Positions 18,436-28,344 of a stretch of 64,000 nucleotides of DNA are shown one piece after another; the stretch's first letter is position 1; each line of letters starts with the position of its first letter. The DNA lies in contig NZ_QJKB01000002.1 of NCBI RefSeq assembly GCF_003201815.1, forward strand, positions 590,941-654,940, given 5' to 3'. The stretch comes from Undibacterium pigrum (GTDB lineage: Bacteria > Pseudomonadota > Gammaproteobacteria > Burkholderiales > Burkholderiaceae_D). Both the position numbers and the translations under genes were made by a program. The notes below the pieces were generated by a model, which was given only the letters and a program-made list of their open reading frames with translations, did no database searches and was not told where the DNA came from.

Positions 18436-20073
18436 TTAGCGACGCATCATTTCCGGCGATGCCAGGAACATGGTGTTCCATTCCTGCGCAGTGCGGGTTT
18501 GATTCAGGGCGGTTTGGGTAGCAGGGCTGAATTTTGTGCTCCAGCTCTTTACATAGGCAGATGCCGCCAGCGCCGGTTGCGGCGGTTTTTCCTGTGCGGC
18601 TGGTACTGTTGCTGGTCCAGCCTGAACTACCGATGCAGGTTGCATACCTTGCATGGCTGGTGCAGCTTGCACGGCCACTTGGTTTTCCACACGGAACAAG
18701 GCCGGGTTGCCGCCTGCAATTGATCTGGCAATATCAAAGCGCACCGTCATCTGTCCAGAACTGGCCCATGAACTTTCATTAAGTGCATAACCATCCGGCG
18801 TCTGGCGACCATTCAATTGCTGTCCCATCATGTTCAGCCAGTTCAGCATGGGGCCGGTATTGACGATGGTATTGCCGTCATAAGCCAGCCGCACGGAGGC
18901 CAGCATATAGTGCAGCGGGTCTTTGAATTTCTTGCCCAGTGAAGCGATAAATTCCTGGCTATTGAACATGGTGCGCAAAGTGGCTGCGATATCACCATCG
19001 GTTTGCAGGAAGCGTTGCGCCATTTTATCGATCAGGTCTTTCGATGGCGTGTCAGAGACAAAGAAGGTAGCCAGCTTTTGGCTGACAAAACTGGCAGTCG
19101 CCGGTTGTCGTGAAAGCAGCACCAGTACTTCATCAAGTTCAGCCATGCCGCGGCCCTTGATGGTTTTGCCTAATACCTGCTTCTCACCAAAATCATGACG
19201 TTGCGGGTTGAATTCAAACAAGCCCTGTTTGACATAGATTTTTTCCAGTTCAGGCTTCATGCGTGGCGCATCCTTGTTCAGATTGATACCCACACCTGTC
19301 AGCACCCTTGCCAGTTCCTGCACATCTTTCTGGCTATAACCACCATTCACACCCATGGTGTGCAATTCCATCAATTCACGGGCATAGTTTTCATTAATGC
19401 GGTTGGCAGCATTGTGTTCATTATCCAAATACCTGAGCATGGCCGGGTGCATCACCGTGGCCCGCAACAAATCGCGGAAATTACCCAGGGCATGTGGCCG
19501 TATTGCCTGTTCTTCAAAATCCCCCAGCATGGCACGCACATTGGCCTTGCCATTATGGATATTGAAATGATTCATCCAGAACCAGCTCATTTGTTCCTGC
19601 AACTGGTTGGGCGAGTAAACGTCACGCAAGAGTGCGCGGGTAGAGGCTTCCCTGGCCAGACGTGTCAATTCTTGCTGATATTCCTTGCGCAAGGTGTCGT
19701 CCGTTCCCTTTTGCTGTTCTGAGGCAAGACGACGTGCTTCCAGCTCGCGCATGAGATCCGGCAATGGCTGGCGCGAAATGCTCATCGCATCAATCTGGCT
19801 TTGTATCGCAGGCGGCAAGACGGCATTGCGAGCACGCAATTGCTGGTCCAGATAGCGATCAGGCCCGACCGCCTGCAAGGCTTGCAAACTGGAGGGGTTA
19901 CTACCCCAGGTCAGGCGGTTCAATAACTGTTCTGGTGCAACTGCTGCCTGCGTCAGTGTCTTGCCCTGCCTGCCATTGTCATCAGCATGTTGCTGGGATT
20001 GGCTGCCACAGGCAGTCAGCAAGATCAGCAGGCTGGCGCTCAGCGCATGCTGCAGCTTGAATTGGATTTTCAT
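18436..20073 (-). CDS. DUF1800 family lipoprotein
   Basis: 545 residues. Signal peptide with lipobox LLTACGS (Cys22). The DUF1800 domain shows LNRLTWG near the start, then WFWMNHFNIH, NENYARELMELHTMGVNGGYSQKDVQELARVLTG split over the middle, and FVSQKLATFFVSDTPS. A Pro/Ala/Gln-rich spacer occupies roughly residues 470-505. First gene of the DUF1800-DUF1501 pair; ribosome site AGGGG about 6 bp before ATG. Periplasm-facing; function unknown. Confidence 0.88.
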   Translation of the reverse strand: MKIQFKLQHALSASLLILLTACGSQSQQHADDNGRQGKTLTQAAVAPEQLLNRLTWGSNPSSLQALQAVGPDRYLDQQLRARNAVLPPAIQSQIDAMSISRQPLPDLMRELEARRLASEQQKGTDDTLRKEYQQELTRLAREASTRALLRDVYSPNQLQEQMSWFWMNHFNIHNGKANVRAMLGDFEEQAIRPHALGNFRDLLRATVMHPAMLRYLDNEHNAANRINENYARELMELHTMGVNGGYSQKDVQELARVLTGVGINLNKDAPRMKPELEKIYVKQGLFEFNPQRHDFGEKQVLGKTIKGRGMAELDEVLVLLSRQPATASFVSQKLATFFVSDTPSKDLIDKMAQRFLQTDGDIAATLRTMFNSQEFIASLGKKFKDPLHYMLASVRLAYDGNTIVNTGPMLNWLNMMGQQLNGRQTPDGYALNESSWASSGQMTVRFDIARSIAGGNPALFRVENQVAVQAAPAMQGMQPASVVQAGPATVPAAQEKPPQPALAASAYVKSWSTKFSPATQTALNQTRTAQEWNTMFLASPEMMRR

Positions 20074-20393
20074 GCTTGCCCCTCGATTGAGTATCTGTCT
20101 ACAACGCGTCAGACAGCGAATTGTGATACCAAGTTTAGGCTTATTTTGCGAAATTTTCGTAACGTGCTGTAACAGTGGGAATGAAAGGCATCAAGAACAA
20201 GCATGAAAAACAGGCTATCCCCGAACGCAACAAGAGAATTTGCAGGCGGGCAATTTATGCACGTTATTAACGGAATTGGTATTAATAAAAATTAAATTAG
20301 TTGTTAAATTTGATAATGTTAATTATATTTAATGACCATTGAGCGCATACTTTTGCAACTTCTGTTTTTTAAATTTTAATGAAGGGCTTTGCG
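20074..20393. other. AT-rich 320-bp gap before a possible acquired gene group
   Basis: The part from about 20270 to 20375 is very AT-rich (runs such as TTAATAAAAATTAAATTAG), unlike neighbouring gaps. It probably holds the promoter of the phospholipase-like gene and could be a silencer (H-NS/MvaT-type) target. No gene is seen. Confidence 0.5.
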
Positions 20394-21503
20394 ATGAAGA
20401 CGCTGCTGGCAAGTTCATTGCTTGCCCTTGGATTGTTATCGTTTACTTCTCCCATCTGGGCTTTTAAATTAAAACCAGAAGGTTCTTTCATAGAAAGAAA
20501 GTTGGCGACACGTTCTCAAAGTGAATGGGAAAAACTGCTTGCAGCGGTGGCTTTTAGAGGGATACACAAGGTTGGAGAATCCGTACACGAAGAAATTACC
20601 AATCGCATACTGGGTTGTGAGGGTGATGCAGATATTTGCGGTGCACCTGATTACGAGCCGAAATTTGCTTATGTCCTGGCTGGTGTACGTTGGAATGATG
20701 ATCCACCTTTTCGTTTTGAGCGCGGCCAAGGTGATTTCGGCGGTTGCCAGAATGGCGCTACGGTCAGACTGAATACTTTCCCACGCTGTTGGGCAAATGT
20801 TTTCAAGGATGGTGAAAAACGCTCAGTCAACGGTGTCTCGCTCAATGCTGATACCGCTCCTTTGCTGGTACGTTCGCATTTTGGTGACATGCAATTTTTG
20901 CATGCCATGGCATCGAAAGACAAAGAAGATGCCGACAAAGTCCTGAAGCGTATTCTGGTCTGGGCAGAATTCACATGGCGTACATCCCTTGGCGAATTTC
21001 CATTAAGTGCCACCGTCAAGGATGTAGCTGTTCCAGGAATCAGTGAGTTCTTTCAGACCAAGGGCTGGTCGGTTCAAGATTTGTTTGCGCTAGGCAATCC
21101 GCATGTACGCAAACCAGACAATATGGCTGAATTGGCATTTGGTAGTTTGCTGCACGTGGTGGAGGACTCTTTTGCTGGTGGGCATGTGGAGCGCGCCACG
21201 CCAGATGAACGTAATCAGTGCCCCAAAATGACTACAGCGGTTCCCATGCCTGGCAAAATTCTGGAATTTCATTCCTACATCAATCAGGATTCAAAAAAAC
21301 ATGGCGACGACGACGTGCGTAACGCGTTCTCCGCTGCTTGGTCAGGTGCCCGGCCGAATGTACTTGACGTGGGACGCACGCTCAATACCTATTTCGTTCG
21401 TCGTGCGACATGGGATGAAGTAAAACCTTACATCGAGTGCATATTTACCCTGCATGAAAATGTAAGGGCCGCCAGCGCTGGCGAAAAATACGCACGCGAT
21501 TGA
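20394..21503 (+). CDS. Secreted zinc-dependent phospholipase C / S1-P1 nuclease-fold protein
   Basis: 369 residues from ATG 20394 (AAGGG 7 bp upstream; the ATG five codons earlier has no site). A signal peptide is cleaved near PIWA-FKLK. The catalytic-type pattern H-x3-D-x5-H is seen in LLHVVEDSFAGGHVER (His254, Asp258, His264), matching the zinc-binding His/Asp/His spacing of bacterial phospholipase C and P1 nuclease. Other likely ligands are HEEITN near residue 65, RSHFGDMQFLH near 160-170 and EFHSYINQ near 285-290. Expected role: extracellular or periplasmic phosphodiester hydrolysis. Base composition is lower in GC than flanking genes. The next gene follows after 33 bp. Confidence 0.65.
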   Translation: MKTLLASSLLALGLLSFTSPIWAFKLKPEGSFIERKLATRSQSEWEKLLAAVAFRGIHKVGESVHEEITNRILGCEGDADICGAPDYEPKFAYVLAGVRWNDDPPFRFERGQGDFGGCQNGATVRLNTFPRCWANVFKDGEKRSVNGVSLNADTAPLLVRSHFGDMQFLHAMASKDKEDADKVLKRILVWAEFTWRTSLGEFPLSATVKDVAVPGISEFFQTKGWSVQDLFALGNPHVRKPDNMAELAFGSLLHVVEDSFAGGHVERATPDERNQCPKMTTAVPMPGKILEFHSYINQDSKKHGDDDVRNAFSAAWSGARPNVLDVGRTLNTYFVRRATWDEVKPYIECIFTLHENVRAASAGEKYARD

Positions 21504-21536
21504 AGTCATTATTTTTAACAAAAAAACGGAGAACTC

Positions 21537-22331
21537 ATGAGATATCCAGGACGCATCATTAAAATTGGTGAAAGCGACACAAAAGTGGTAATCGCTTTGA
21601 AGAAAGAATTAAACAAAATGCTGGTCATTTCGCGTCAACCCAGTTTAAAGCTTGACACCAGTCAGCCAGAATTTGATGCAGCTACCAAACAGGCTGTTAT
21701 GCTATTTCAATCGCAAAAAGTCGATAGCAGTGGCGTCCCTTTAAAAACGGATGGGCAGGTTGGTTCACTAACCTGGGAAGCTTTATTTGGTGAGGAAAGT
21801 GTCGTCAGAAATGTCAATACTACTGAATTTTTAAGTCGGGTACTTGCTATAGCTGGCGACGCAGCAGATAAAAAAGTGGTCGAACAACCCCGTAATTCAA
21901 ATAAGGGACCAGAGGTAGATGAGTATTTAAGAACAGCTGGGAAACCGTCCGGTCTGGCTTGGTGTGTAGCTTTTATTTACTATTGTTTTAATACAGCCGC
22001 GACTGCTCTGCAACGTAGTAATCCCATGGTCAAAACTGCTGGAGTTCTTGACCACTGGAACCGTTGTGTCAAAGAAAAGGGGGCGCGTCGTATCACTAGC
22101 GCACAAGCGATTGCAGATCCCAGTCTGATTCAACCCGGCATGATCTTCGTCATGGATCATGGTGGAGGACTTGGACATTCCGGCATGATAGAAAGTGTGG
22201 CTGGCGGCATTATTTTTACCATCGAAGGCAATACTGACGCGAGCAAAACCCGTGAAGGCGGAGGAGTCTACAGACTCAGCCGCAAGATTGCTGATATCAA
22301 TAAAGGTTTCATTGACTACTCAGGACTCTAG
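21537..22331 (+). CDS. Peptidoglycan-binding plus CHAP-like amidase protein
   Basis: 264 residues. The N-terminal ~85 residues form a PG_binding_1-like domain (ATKQAVMLFQSQKV ... DGQVGSLTWEALFG). The C-terminal part is a CHAP/NlpC-type papain-fold hydrolase: LAWCVAFIYYCFN (Cys nucleophile), then GLGHSGMIES (His) and IFTIEGNTD (polar third residue). Predicted to cleave peptidoglycan peptide or amide bonds. There is no signal peptide, so it needs another export route or acts as a lysin. Ribosome site GGAGA before ATG. It sits between two exported proteins in the same small group. Confidence 0.78.
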   Translation: MRYPGRIIKIGESDTKVVIALKKELNKMLVISRQPSLKLDTSQPEFDAATKQAVMLFQSQKVDSSGVPLKTDGQVGSLTWEALFGEESVVRNVNTTEFLSRVLAIAGDAADKKVVEQPRNSNKGPEVDEYLRTAGKPSGLAWCVAFIYYCFNTAATALQRSNPMVKTAGVLDHWNRCVKEKGARRITSAQAIADPSLIQPGMIFVMDHGGGLGHSGMIESVAGGIIFTIEGNTDASKTREGGGVYRLSRKIADINKGFIDYSGL

Positions 22332-22407
22332 ATCCGGAATGTTGCCATTGCAGATACAGTTTTCGAACTTGCTTGCCTGATTGGAAAATTTACAGGATGG
22401 ATAATTT

Positions 22408-23145
22408 ATGTACCGCTATACATTTCAAATCGTGATCAGTATTTTATTATCCATTTTCCCAGTTCTTGTTATTGCTGGCACAGCGGCGACTGACGCGGAA
22501 TTTGCCATACGATGGAATGTTGCGACTGGTGGACCAAAAACAGCAGATGATGTAATAAAATTACTTGGGTTGCCAGAGGTGGAAGCAGACAATTACGAAG
22601 TTTCGTATTTTAGCGTTGCAGTTCCTGCGGGCGTTCCCAAAGCTGACTCCATAATTGCCAGGCAAAGAATCAAGGGAGAGAAAACTCAGTTGATGATTAA
22701 GTACCGGAATAAGCTGCCGTTGCATGACAAATTCACTATCTCTAGATGGGAATGCCCTTTGGGACAGAAAGCGGAATCGAAATATGAAGCTGACATCACG
22801 CTGCTATTCAATAAAAAAAGCAAGGCGTTTTACAGCCAGCCAGCTTATTCACTCAGTTGCTCATTAAAAGCGAAAGAAAAAATCTCATTTCCCACCAAGC
22901 TAAATGCGAAACAACTTGGATATTCCAGGACAATGGTCAGGTATGAGTCAGAGGATATCAAAATTGAAGAGTGGACTTCCACTCAGTGTAAAGAAAAATT
23001 TATTGAAGTATCAAAATCTGCAAAAAACACAGATACTGATTATCAAGCATTTGTAGAGAAAGTTGGCGTCAAGCTGATTGATGCAGGAATAAAGCCAGAG
23101 GCCACGAGCAAATCCTCGAAAGGCGCGGGTTCGTGTACTGGCTAG
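22408..23145 (+). CDS. Exported protein of unknown function
   Basis: 245 residues with a signal peptide (IVISILLSIFPVLVIAG, cleavage around the IAGTAATD segment). The mature region is mixed alpha/beta, Lys-rich, with four cysteines (WECPLG, LSCSLK, TQCKEK, GSCTG). I recognise no family. The position as third gene after a phospholipase-like enzyme and a PG hydrolase (77 bp gap) suggests a partner or immunity-type protein, but this is speculation from context. Confidence 0.6.
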   Translation: MYRYTFQIVISILLSIFPVLVIAGTAATDAEFAIRWNVATGGPKTADDVIKLLGLPEVEADNYEVSYFSVAVPAGVPKADSIIARQRIKGEKTQLMIKYRNKLPLHDKFTISRWECPLGQKAESKYEADITLLFNKKSKAFYSQPAYSLSCSLKAKEKISFPTKLNAKQLGYSRTMVRYESEDIKIEEWTSTQCKEKFIEVSKSAKNTDTDYQAFVEKVGVKLIDAGIKPEATSKSSKGAGSCTG

Positions 23146-23172
23146 GCTTCAAGTATCAGCATGTGATCATAT

Positions 23173-24696
23173 TCACTGGTCTTTGAGCGCCCGCCGGTAC
23201 TGTATCGCCTCCGCTACATGTGGCGTTGCTATCTGTGCAGAGCCAGCCAGATCGGCAATAGTGCGGGCGACTTTCAATACGCGATGGTAGGCACGTGCCG
23301 ACCAGTTGAGTTTGTTCATGGCATTGCGCAAGAGCAGCCCGGCTTGTTCGTCCGGTTTGCAGTGCAGATCAATTTCAGTCGTGGACAAGAGATTGTTGGC
23401 CTTGCCCTGACGCTGCTGTTGTCTCTCAAACGCAGTTTCCACGCGTGCATGGATAGCGGCACTACGTTCACCATCGGCCTGCTTGAGCAAATCGCTATGC
23501 GGCAAGGCACCGACCTGTATTTGCATGTCTATGCGGTCCAGCAAAGGGCCGGATATCTTGCCCTGATACCGGGCAATAATGTCAGGTGTACAGCGGCATT
23601 TGCCATTGCTGTGCCCGAAGTAGCCACATGGACAGGGATTCATTGCCGCAATCAACTGGAAACGTGCCGGGAAATCCGCCTGCCTCGCCGCCCTGGAGAT
23701 GCTAATGTGGCCTGATTCCAGCGGTTCACGTAATACTTCCAGCACTTTGCGGTCAAATTCTGGCAATTCATCAAGGAATAAAACACCCCTGTGTGCCAAA
23801 GAAATCTCGCCCGGCCTTGGTGTACCACCGCCACCTACCAGTGCCACGGCAGATGCTGTGTGATGAGGTGATCGGTAGGGACGTGCTTTCCACTTGTCTA
23901 TCGAAAAGCCCGAGGTCAGAGATTGCACTGCTGCCGATTCCAGTGCTTCCTGATTGGTCATGGTGGGCAAAATACCCGGGAAGCGGGCTGCCAGCATGGA
24001 TTTGCCAGTGCCTGGTGGACCAATCAAAATCACAGAATGGTTTCCTGCCGCAGCCACTTCCAGCGCTCGTTTGGCCTGGAGCTGGCCTTTGACTTCGGCA
24101 AAGTCAGGGTAATGCGGTCGCGCTGCCTGTGATGCAGGGCTATGGCGTTGCAGCTTTTGCTCTCCATCTACTCCAGCGAAGTGGGCGCATACTTGTAACA
24201 GTGAATCTGCCGGATAAATAGCTGCCTCACTGACCAGGGCTGCTTCGTCAGCATTCGCACGCGGCAAGATAAAGGCCGGTTCCTGTTGTGACTCTTGCTG
24301 GCTTTTGCAAATCGCAAACGTCATGGCAAGGGCGCCACGTATCGGGCGCAGTTCGCCGGATAAGGATAATTCACCAGCAAATTCATATTGTTCCAGCGCA
24401 TCCGCTGGTATTTGCCCGGAAGCCGCCAAAATGCCCAGAGCTATGGGCAAATCAAAGCGGCCGGATTCCTTGGGTAAATCGGCCGGGGCCAGGTTAACCG
24501 TGATGCGCTTGGCCGGAAATTCAAAGCGGGCATTTTGCAATGCTGCCCTGACCCTGTCCTTGGATTCCTTGACTTCAGTCTCGGGAAGGCCAACGATAGT
24601 AAATGCAGGCAAACCATTTGCCAGATGCACTTCTACAGTCACCTGCGGCGCATCCATGCCATTCAGGGCGCGACTTTTGAGGACGGCTAAGGACAT
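23173..24696 (-). CDS. comM: YifB/ComM family Mg-chelatase-like AAA+ ATPase
   Basis: 507 residues. N-terminal ChlI/Lon-type domain (VEVHLANGLPAFTIVGLPE), then AAA+ core with Walker A GPPGTGKS and Walker B VLFLDELPEF, and a C-terminal Mg_chelatase_C domain (RAYHRVLKVARTIADL). A Cys/His cluster NPCPCGYFGHSNGKCRC, typical of this family, lies between. ComM is a hexameric helicase that aids branch migration during integration of transformed DNA. It is full length and lies directly downstream of ubiK (9 bp). Confidence 0.92.
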   Translation of the reverse strand: MSLAVLKSRALNGMDAPQVTVEVHLANGLPAFTIVGLPETEVKESKDRVRAALQNARFEFPAKRITVNLAPADLPKESGRFDLPIALGILAASGQIPADALEQYEFAGELSLSGELRPIRGALAMTFAICKSQQESQQEPAFILPRANADEAALVSEAAIYPADSLLQVCAHFAGVDGEQKLQRHSPASQAARPHYPDFAEVKGQLQAKRALEVAAAGNHSVILIGPPGTGKSMLAARFPGILPTMTNQEALESAAVQSLTSGFSIDKWKARPYRSPHHTASAVALVGGGGTPRPGEISLAHRGVLFLDELPEFDRKVLEVLREPLESGHISISRAARQADFPARFQLIAAMNPCPCGYFGHSNGKCRCTPDIIARYQGKISGPLLDRIDMQIQVGALPHSDLLKQADGERSAAIHARVETAFERQQQRQGKANNLLSTTEIDLHCKPDEQAGLLLRNAMNKLNWSARAYHRVLKVARTIADLAGSAQIATPHVAEAIQYRRALKDQ

Positions 24697-24705
24697 GCGT
24701 ACTGC

Positions 24706-24948
24706 TTAAGCGTCTTTTTGCGGTGTTTCCAGTGCGGCTACCCTGGCTTCCAGTGCTTCCAGTTTGGCGCGGGTCTTGGCCAGGACTTGTGCCTGTATAT
24801 CAAATTCTTCGCGTGTCACCAGGTCCAGCTTGGAAAACCCCTGGCTCATCATGGCTTTGACATTCTTTTCTATGTCCTTGGCTGGCGAATTTTCCAGCAC
24901 CTGGCTGATCTTGGCCTGCATGTCATTAAAGAAATTTTGCTTATCCAT
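24706..24948 (-). CDS. ubiK: Ubiquinone biosynthesis accessory factor UbiK
   Basis: 80 residues with the BMFP/UbiK pattern: an amphipathic N-terminal helix (FFNDMQAKISQVLENSPA) and a C-terminal coiled coil (VLAKTRAKLEALEARVAALE). UbiK binds UbiJ and lipids and assists the cytosolic Ubi complex in aerobic ubiquinone synthesis. Placement upstream of comM on the same strand is usual in this group. Confidence 0.9.
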   Translation of the reverse strand: MDKQNFFNDMQAKISQVLENSPAKDIEKNVKAMMSQGFSKLDLVTREEFDIQAQVLAKTRAKLEALEARVAALETPQKDA

Positions 24949-24968
24949 TTTTATCCTCTATTTTGTAG

Positions 24969-24987
24969 TTGCACGATTATGGTGCAA
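24969..24987. promoter_or_regulatory. NtrC-binding box (enhancer) 1
   Basis: TTGCAC-N7-GTGCAA is a perfect inverted repeat equal to the NtrC consensus known from glnA enhancers (TGCAC-N7-GTGCA). It lies about 230 bp upstream of the sigma-54 promoter at 25206 that precedes the porin/glnK/amtB operon. Confidence 0.75.
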
Positions 24988-25024
24988 ATTCGGCTTTGCC
25001 ATTTTTTTGTGCAAATCCACATGC

Positions 25025-25041
25025 TGCTCCATATTGGTGCG
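25025..25041. promoter_or_regulatory. NtrC-binding box (enhancer) 2
   Basis: TGCTC-CATATTG-GTGCG matches TGCAC-N7-GTGCA at 8 of 10 arm positions, and its right half CATATTGGTGC is close to the second glnA enhancer site. Paired NtrC sites are typical; this one lies 56 bp from box 1. Confidence 0.6.
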
Positions 25042-25205
25042 CAAACAGGTATTTTCGCTTGCAATTTTACCTATAGAGCAATGATAGCGCATCTTGCCCG
25101 GCCAGCCACTGGTATTGCGCTGCAATATTAATGTGGGGCTGTATGCAGATGAAGACAGGCACCTACGCTGCTGTATGCCAGATTAATTGAATAGATATTC
25201 ATGGT

Positions 25206-25221
25206 TGGCACGACTCCTGCT
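25206..25221 (+). promoter_or_regulatory. Sigma-54 promoter of the porin-glnK-amtB operon
   Basis: TGGCACG-N4-CTGCT, with the invariant GG and GC separated by exactly 10 bp; one mismatch to TGGCACG-N4-TTGCW. Transcription would begin near 25232, giving a leader of about 127 nt. With the NtrC boxes upstream, this indicates activation under nitrogen limitation. Confidence 0.8.
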
Positions 25222-25358
25222 AACAGGAAAGGGAAAGAAGAATTTAAGTGTCCTTCAGATGCAATGCACAAAGCCAGGTCTTCACAGATGTGCAAAAGGG
25301 ATGCTGTCCCGGTTTCAATCCAATTAAATCAAATCTTTATTCAATAGGGGGAAGCGCA

Positions 25359-26470
<1,112 letters not shown>

Positions 26471-26489
26471 TAGCCTACCAGGAGTTCAC

Positions 26490-28091
26490 ATGAAAAAATT
26501 GTTGAAGAACATACTGGCAGGGACGGCCTTGCTGGTCACCGTCGGTTTCACCTCTGTGGCGTCAGCCCAGGATGCATCTGCCAAAGCTGAACCAGTAGCA
26601 GCTTCGGCTGCAGCGGCTGTTGCAACGACATCGGCATCGGCCAGTGCCTCGGCACCAGTTGCAGTTGCTCCGGCAGCTGCCGTGGTTGCGCCCGCTTCTG
26701 CCCCGGCAGCCGCGGCTGAACCAGCTGCCGCCAGTGCGGCAGCTCCTGCAGCACCTGCACCAACACCAAATAAGGGCGACACCGCCTGGATGATGGTTGC
26801 CACGCTGCTGGTTATCCTGATGACCATCCCTGGCCTGGCCTTGTTCTATGGTGGCCTGGTCCGCTCCAAAAACATGCTGTCCATCCTGATGCAGGTCTTC
26901 ATGATCTTCGCGGTGATCGTTGTCCTGTGGTGCATCTACGGCTATTCGCTGGCCTTTACCGAAGGCAGCAGGTTCATCGGTTCGTTTGACCGCATGTTCC
27001 TCAATGGTATCTGGGACCCTGCCAAAGCCAGCTTCAGCACTGCGGCGACTTTCAGCAAAGGTGTCGTCATACCTGAATTTGCCTATGTCGCTTTCCAGGC
27101 AACATTCGCGGCCATCACTTGTGGCCTGATCATCGGTGCTTTTGCCGAACGTGCAAAATTCACGGCAGTTCTTTTGTTCGTGGTCTTGTGGTTCACTTTC
27201 AGCTACCTGCCTGTTGCTCATATGGTCTGGTTCTGGACTGGCCCTGATGCAATCAAGGATGCAGCTACCCTGGCGACTGAAACTGCCAAAGCTGGTTTCC
27301 TGTTCCAAAAAGGCGCGCTGGACTTCGCTGGTGGTACGGTTGTGCATATCAATGCAGCGGTGGCTGGCCTGGTTGGTGCTTACCTGATAGGCAAACGTGT
27401 GGGCTATGGTAAAGAATCCATGGCACCTCACTCCCTGACAATGACGATGATAGGTGCATCCCTGTTGTGGGTGGGCTGGTTTGGTTTCAATGCGGGTTCT
27501 GCTCTGGAAGCAGGCGATGTTGCGGCACTGGCCTTCATCAATACCTTGCTGGCAACGGCTGCAGCAACTGTGTCATGGGTGTTTGGTGAGTGGATGTCGA
27601 AAGGCAAGCCTTCCATGCTGGGTGGCGCATCCGGTGCGGTAGCTGGTCTGGTCGCGATTACACCAGCTTGCGGTTTTGTTGGCCCTATGGGCGCTCTGGT
27701 CATCGGTCTGCTGGCAGGTATTGTCTGCCTCTGGGGTGTGAATGGCCTGAAGCGTTTGCTGGGTGCTGATGATTCTCTCGACGTCTTTGGTGTACATGGC
27801 GTAGGCGGTATCCTGGGTGCCTTGCTGACCGGTGTGTTTGCTGCACCATCCCTCGGCGGTCAAGGCATATTTGATTATGTCACCAACAAAATGTCGGCTG
27901 ATCCATATGACATCTTTGGCCAGGTCATGACGCAAGCAACAGCAGTAGGCACGACCATCATCTGGTCAGGTGTGGTTTCTTTCGTTGCTTACAAACTGGT
28001 TGATCTGGTCGTTGGTCTGCGCGTACCGGAAGATGAAGAGCGTGAAGGTCTGGACATCACCAGCCATGGTGAGTCTGCATACCATTCATAA
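26490..28091 (+). CDS. amtB: Ammonium transporter AmtB
   Basis: 533 residues. Signal peptide (LLVTVGFTSVASA), then an unusual ~70-residue Ala/Pro/Ser/Val low-complexity segment before the first membrane helix of the 11-helix Amt core (DTAWMMVATLLVILMTIPGL). Pore features are present: GGLVRSKN, the first pore His in GGTVVHINAAVAGLVGA and the second in FGVHGVGGILGAL. The tail EREGLDITSHGE is the conserved PII-contact end. It imports ammonium across the inner membrane. ATG 26490 is used because it begins the signal peptide; the longer frame overlaps glnK. Confidence 0.93.
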   Translation: MKKLLKNILAGTALLVTVGFTSVASAQDASAKAEPVAASAAAAVATTSASASASAPVAVAPAAAVVAPASAPAAAAEPAAASAAAPAAPAPTPNKGDTAWMMVATLLVILMTIPGLALFYGGLVRSKNMLSILMQVFMIFAVIVVLWCIYGYSLAFTEGSRFIGSFDRMFLNGIWDPAKASFSTAATFSKGVVIPEFAYVAFQATFAAITCGLIIGAFAERAKFTAVLLFVVLWFTFSYLPVAHMVWFWTGPDAIKDAATLATETAKAGFLFQKGALDFAGGTVVHINAAVAGLVGAYLIGKRVGYGKESMAPHSLTMTMIGASLLWVGWFGFNAGSALEAGDVAALAFINTLLATAAATVSWVFGEWMSKGKPSMLGGASGAVAGLVAITPACGFVGPMGALVIGLLAGIVCLWGVNGLKRLLGADDSLDVFGVHGVGGILGALLTGVFAAPSLGGQGIFDYVTNKMSADPYDIFGQVMTQATAVGTTIIWSGVVSFVAYKLVDLVVGLRVPEDEEREGLDITSHGESAYHS

Positions 28092-28193
28092 TTCACTGTA
28101 AATTTTGCCCGGGCCTCATCGAGGCCGGGTAGCAAGAGTATCCAAAGGAGTACCGTCAGTACCGTAATCAGAGCTTGCGGTCCTGAATTTGAC

Positions 28194-28228
28194 AGGCTGT
28201 TTTGCATCATGCAAAACAGCCTTTTTTT
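28194..28228 (+). terminator. Rho-independent terminator after amtB
   Basis: Perfect stem AGGCTGTTTTGCA/TGCAAAACAGCCT with a 3-nt loop (TCA), followed by seven T residues. It closes the porin-glnK-amtB operon. Confidence 0.85.
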
Positions 28229-28254
28229 ATTCATGAGCCAAAAGTAGCCAGAAA

Positions 28255-28289
28255 TAAAAAGCGCGGCATACCAAGTGGTATACCGCGCT
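28255..28289 (-). terminator. Rho-independent terminator of the TPR protein gene
   Basis: Read on the minus strand, AGCGCGGTATACC and GGTATGCCGCGCT (one mismatched pair) form a long stem followed by TTTTTATTTC. It lies 55 bp after the stop of the minus-strand TPR gene. Confidence 0.8.
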
Positions 28290-28344
28290 AATTAATTACT
28301 TGTCCCGACTCAATAACTCAATAAGCCAGAACTGCTTCAATTAC

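Noticed and set aside
26562..27431. 289-codon open frame antisense to amtB
   Set aside because: It mirrors the amtB codon pattern, encodes a Cys/Arg/Gly-rich nonsense product at its end, and has no ribosome site; amtB is certain.
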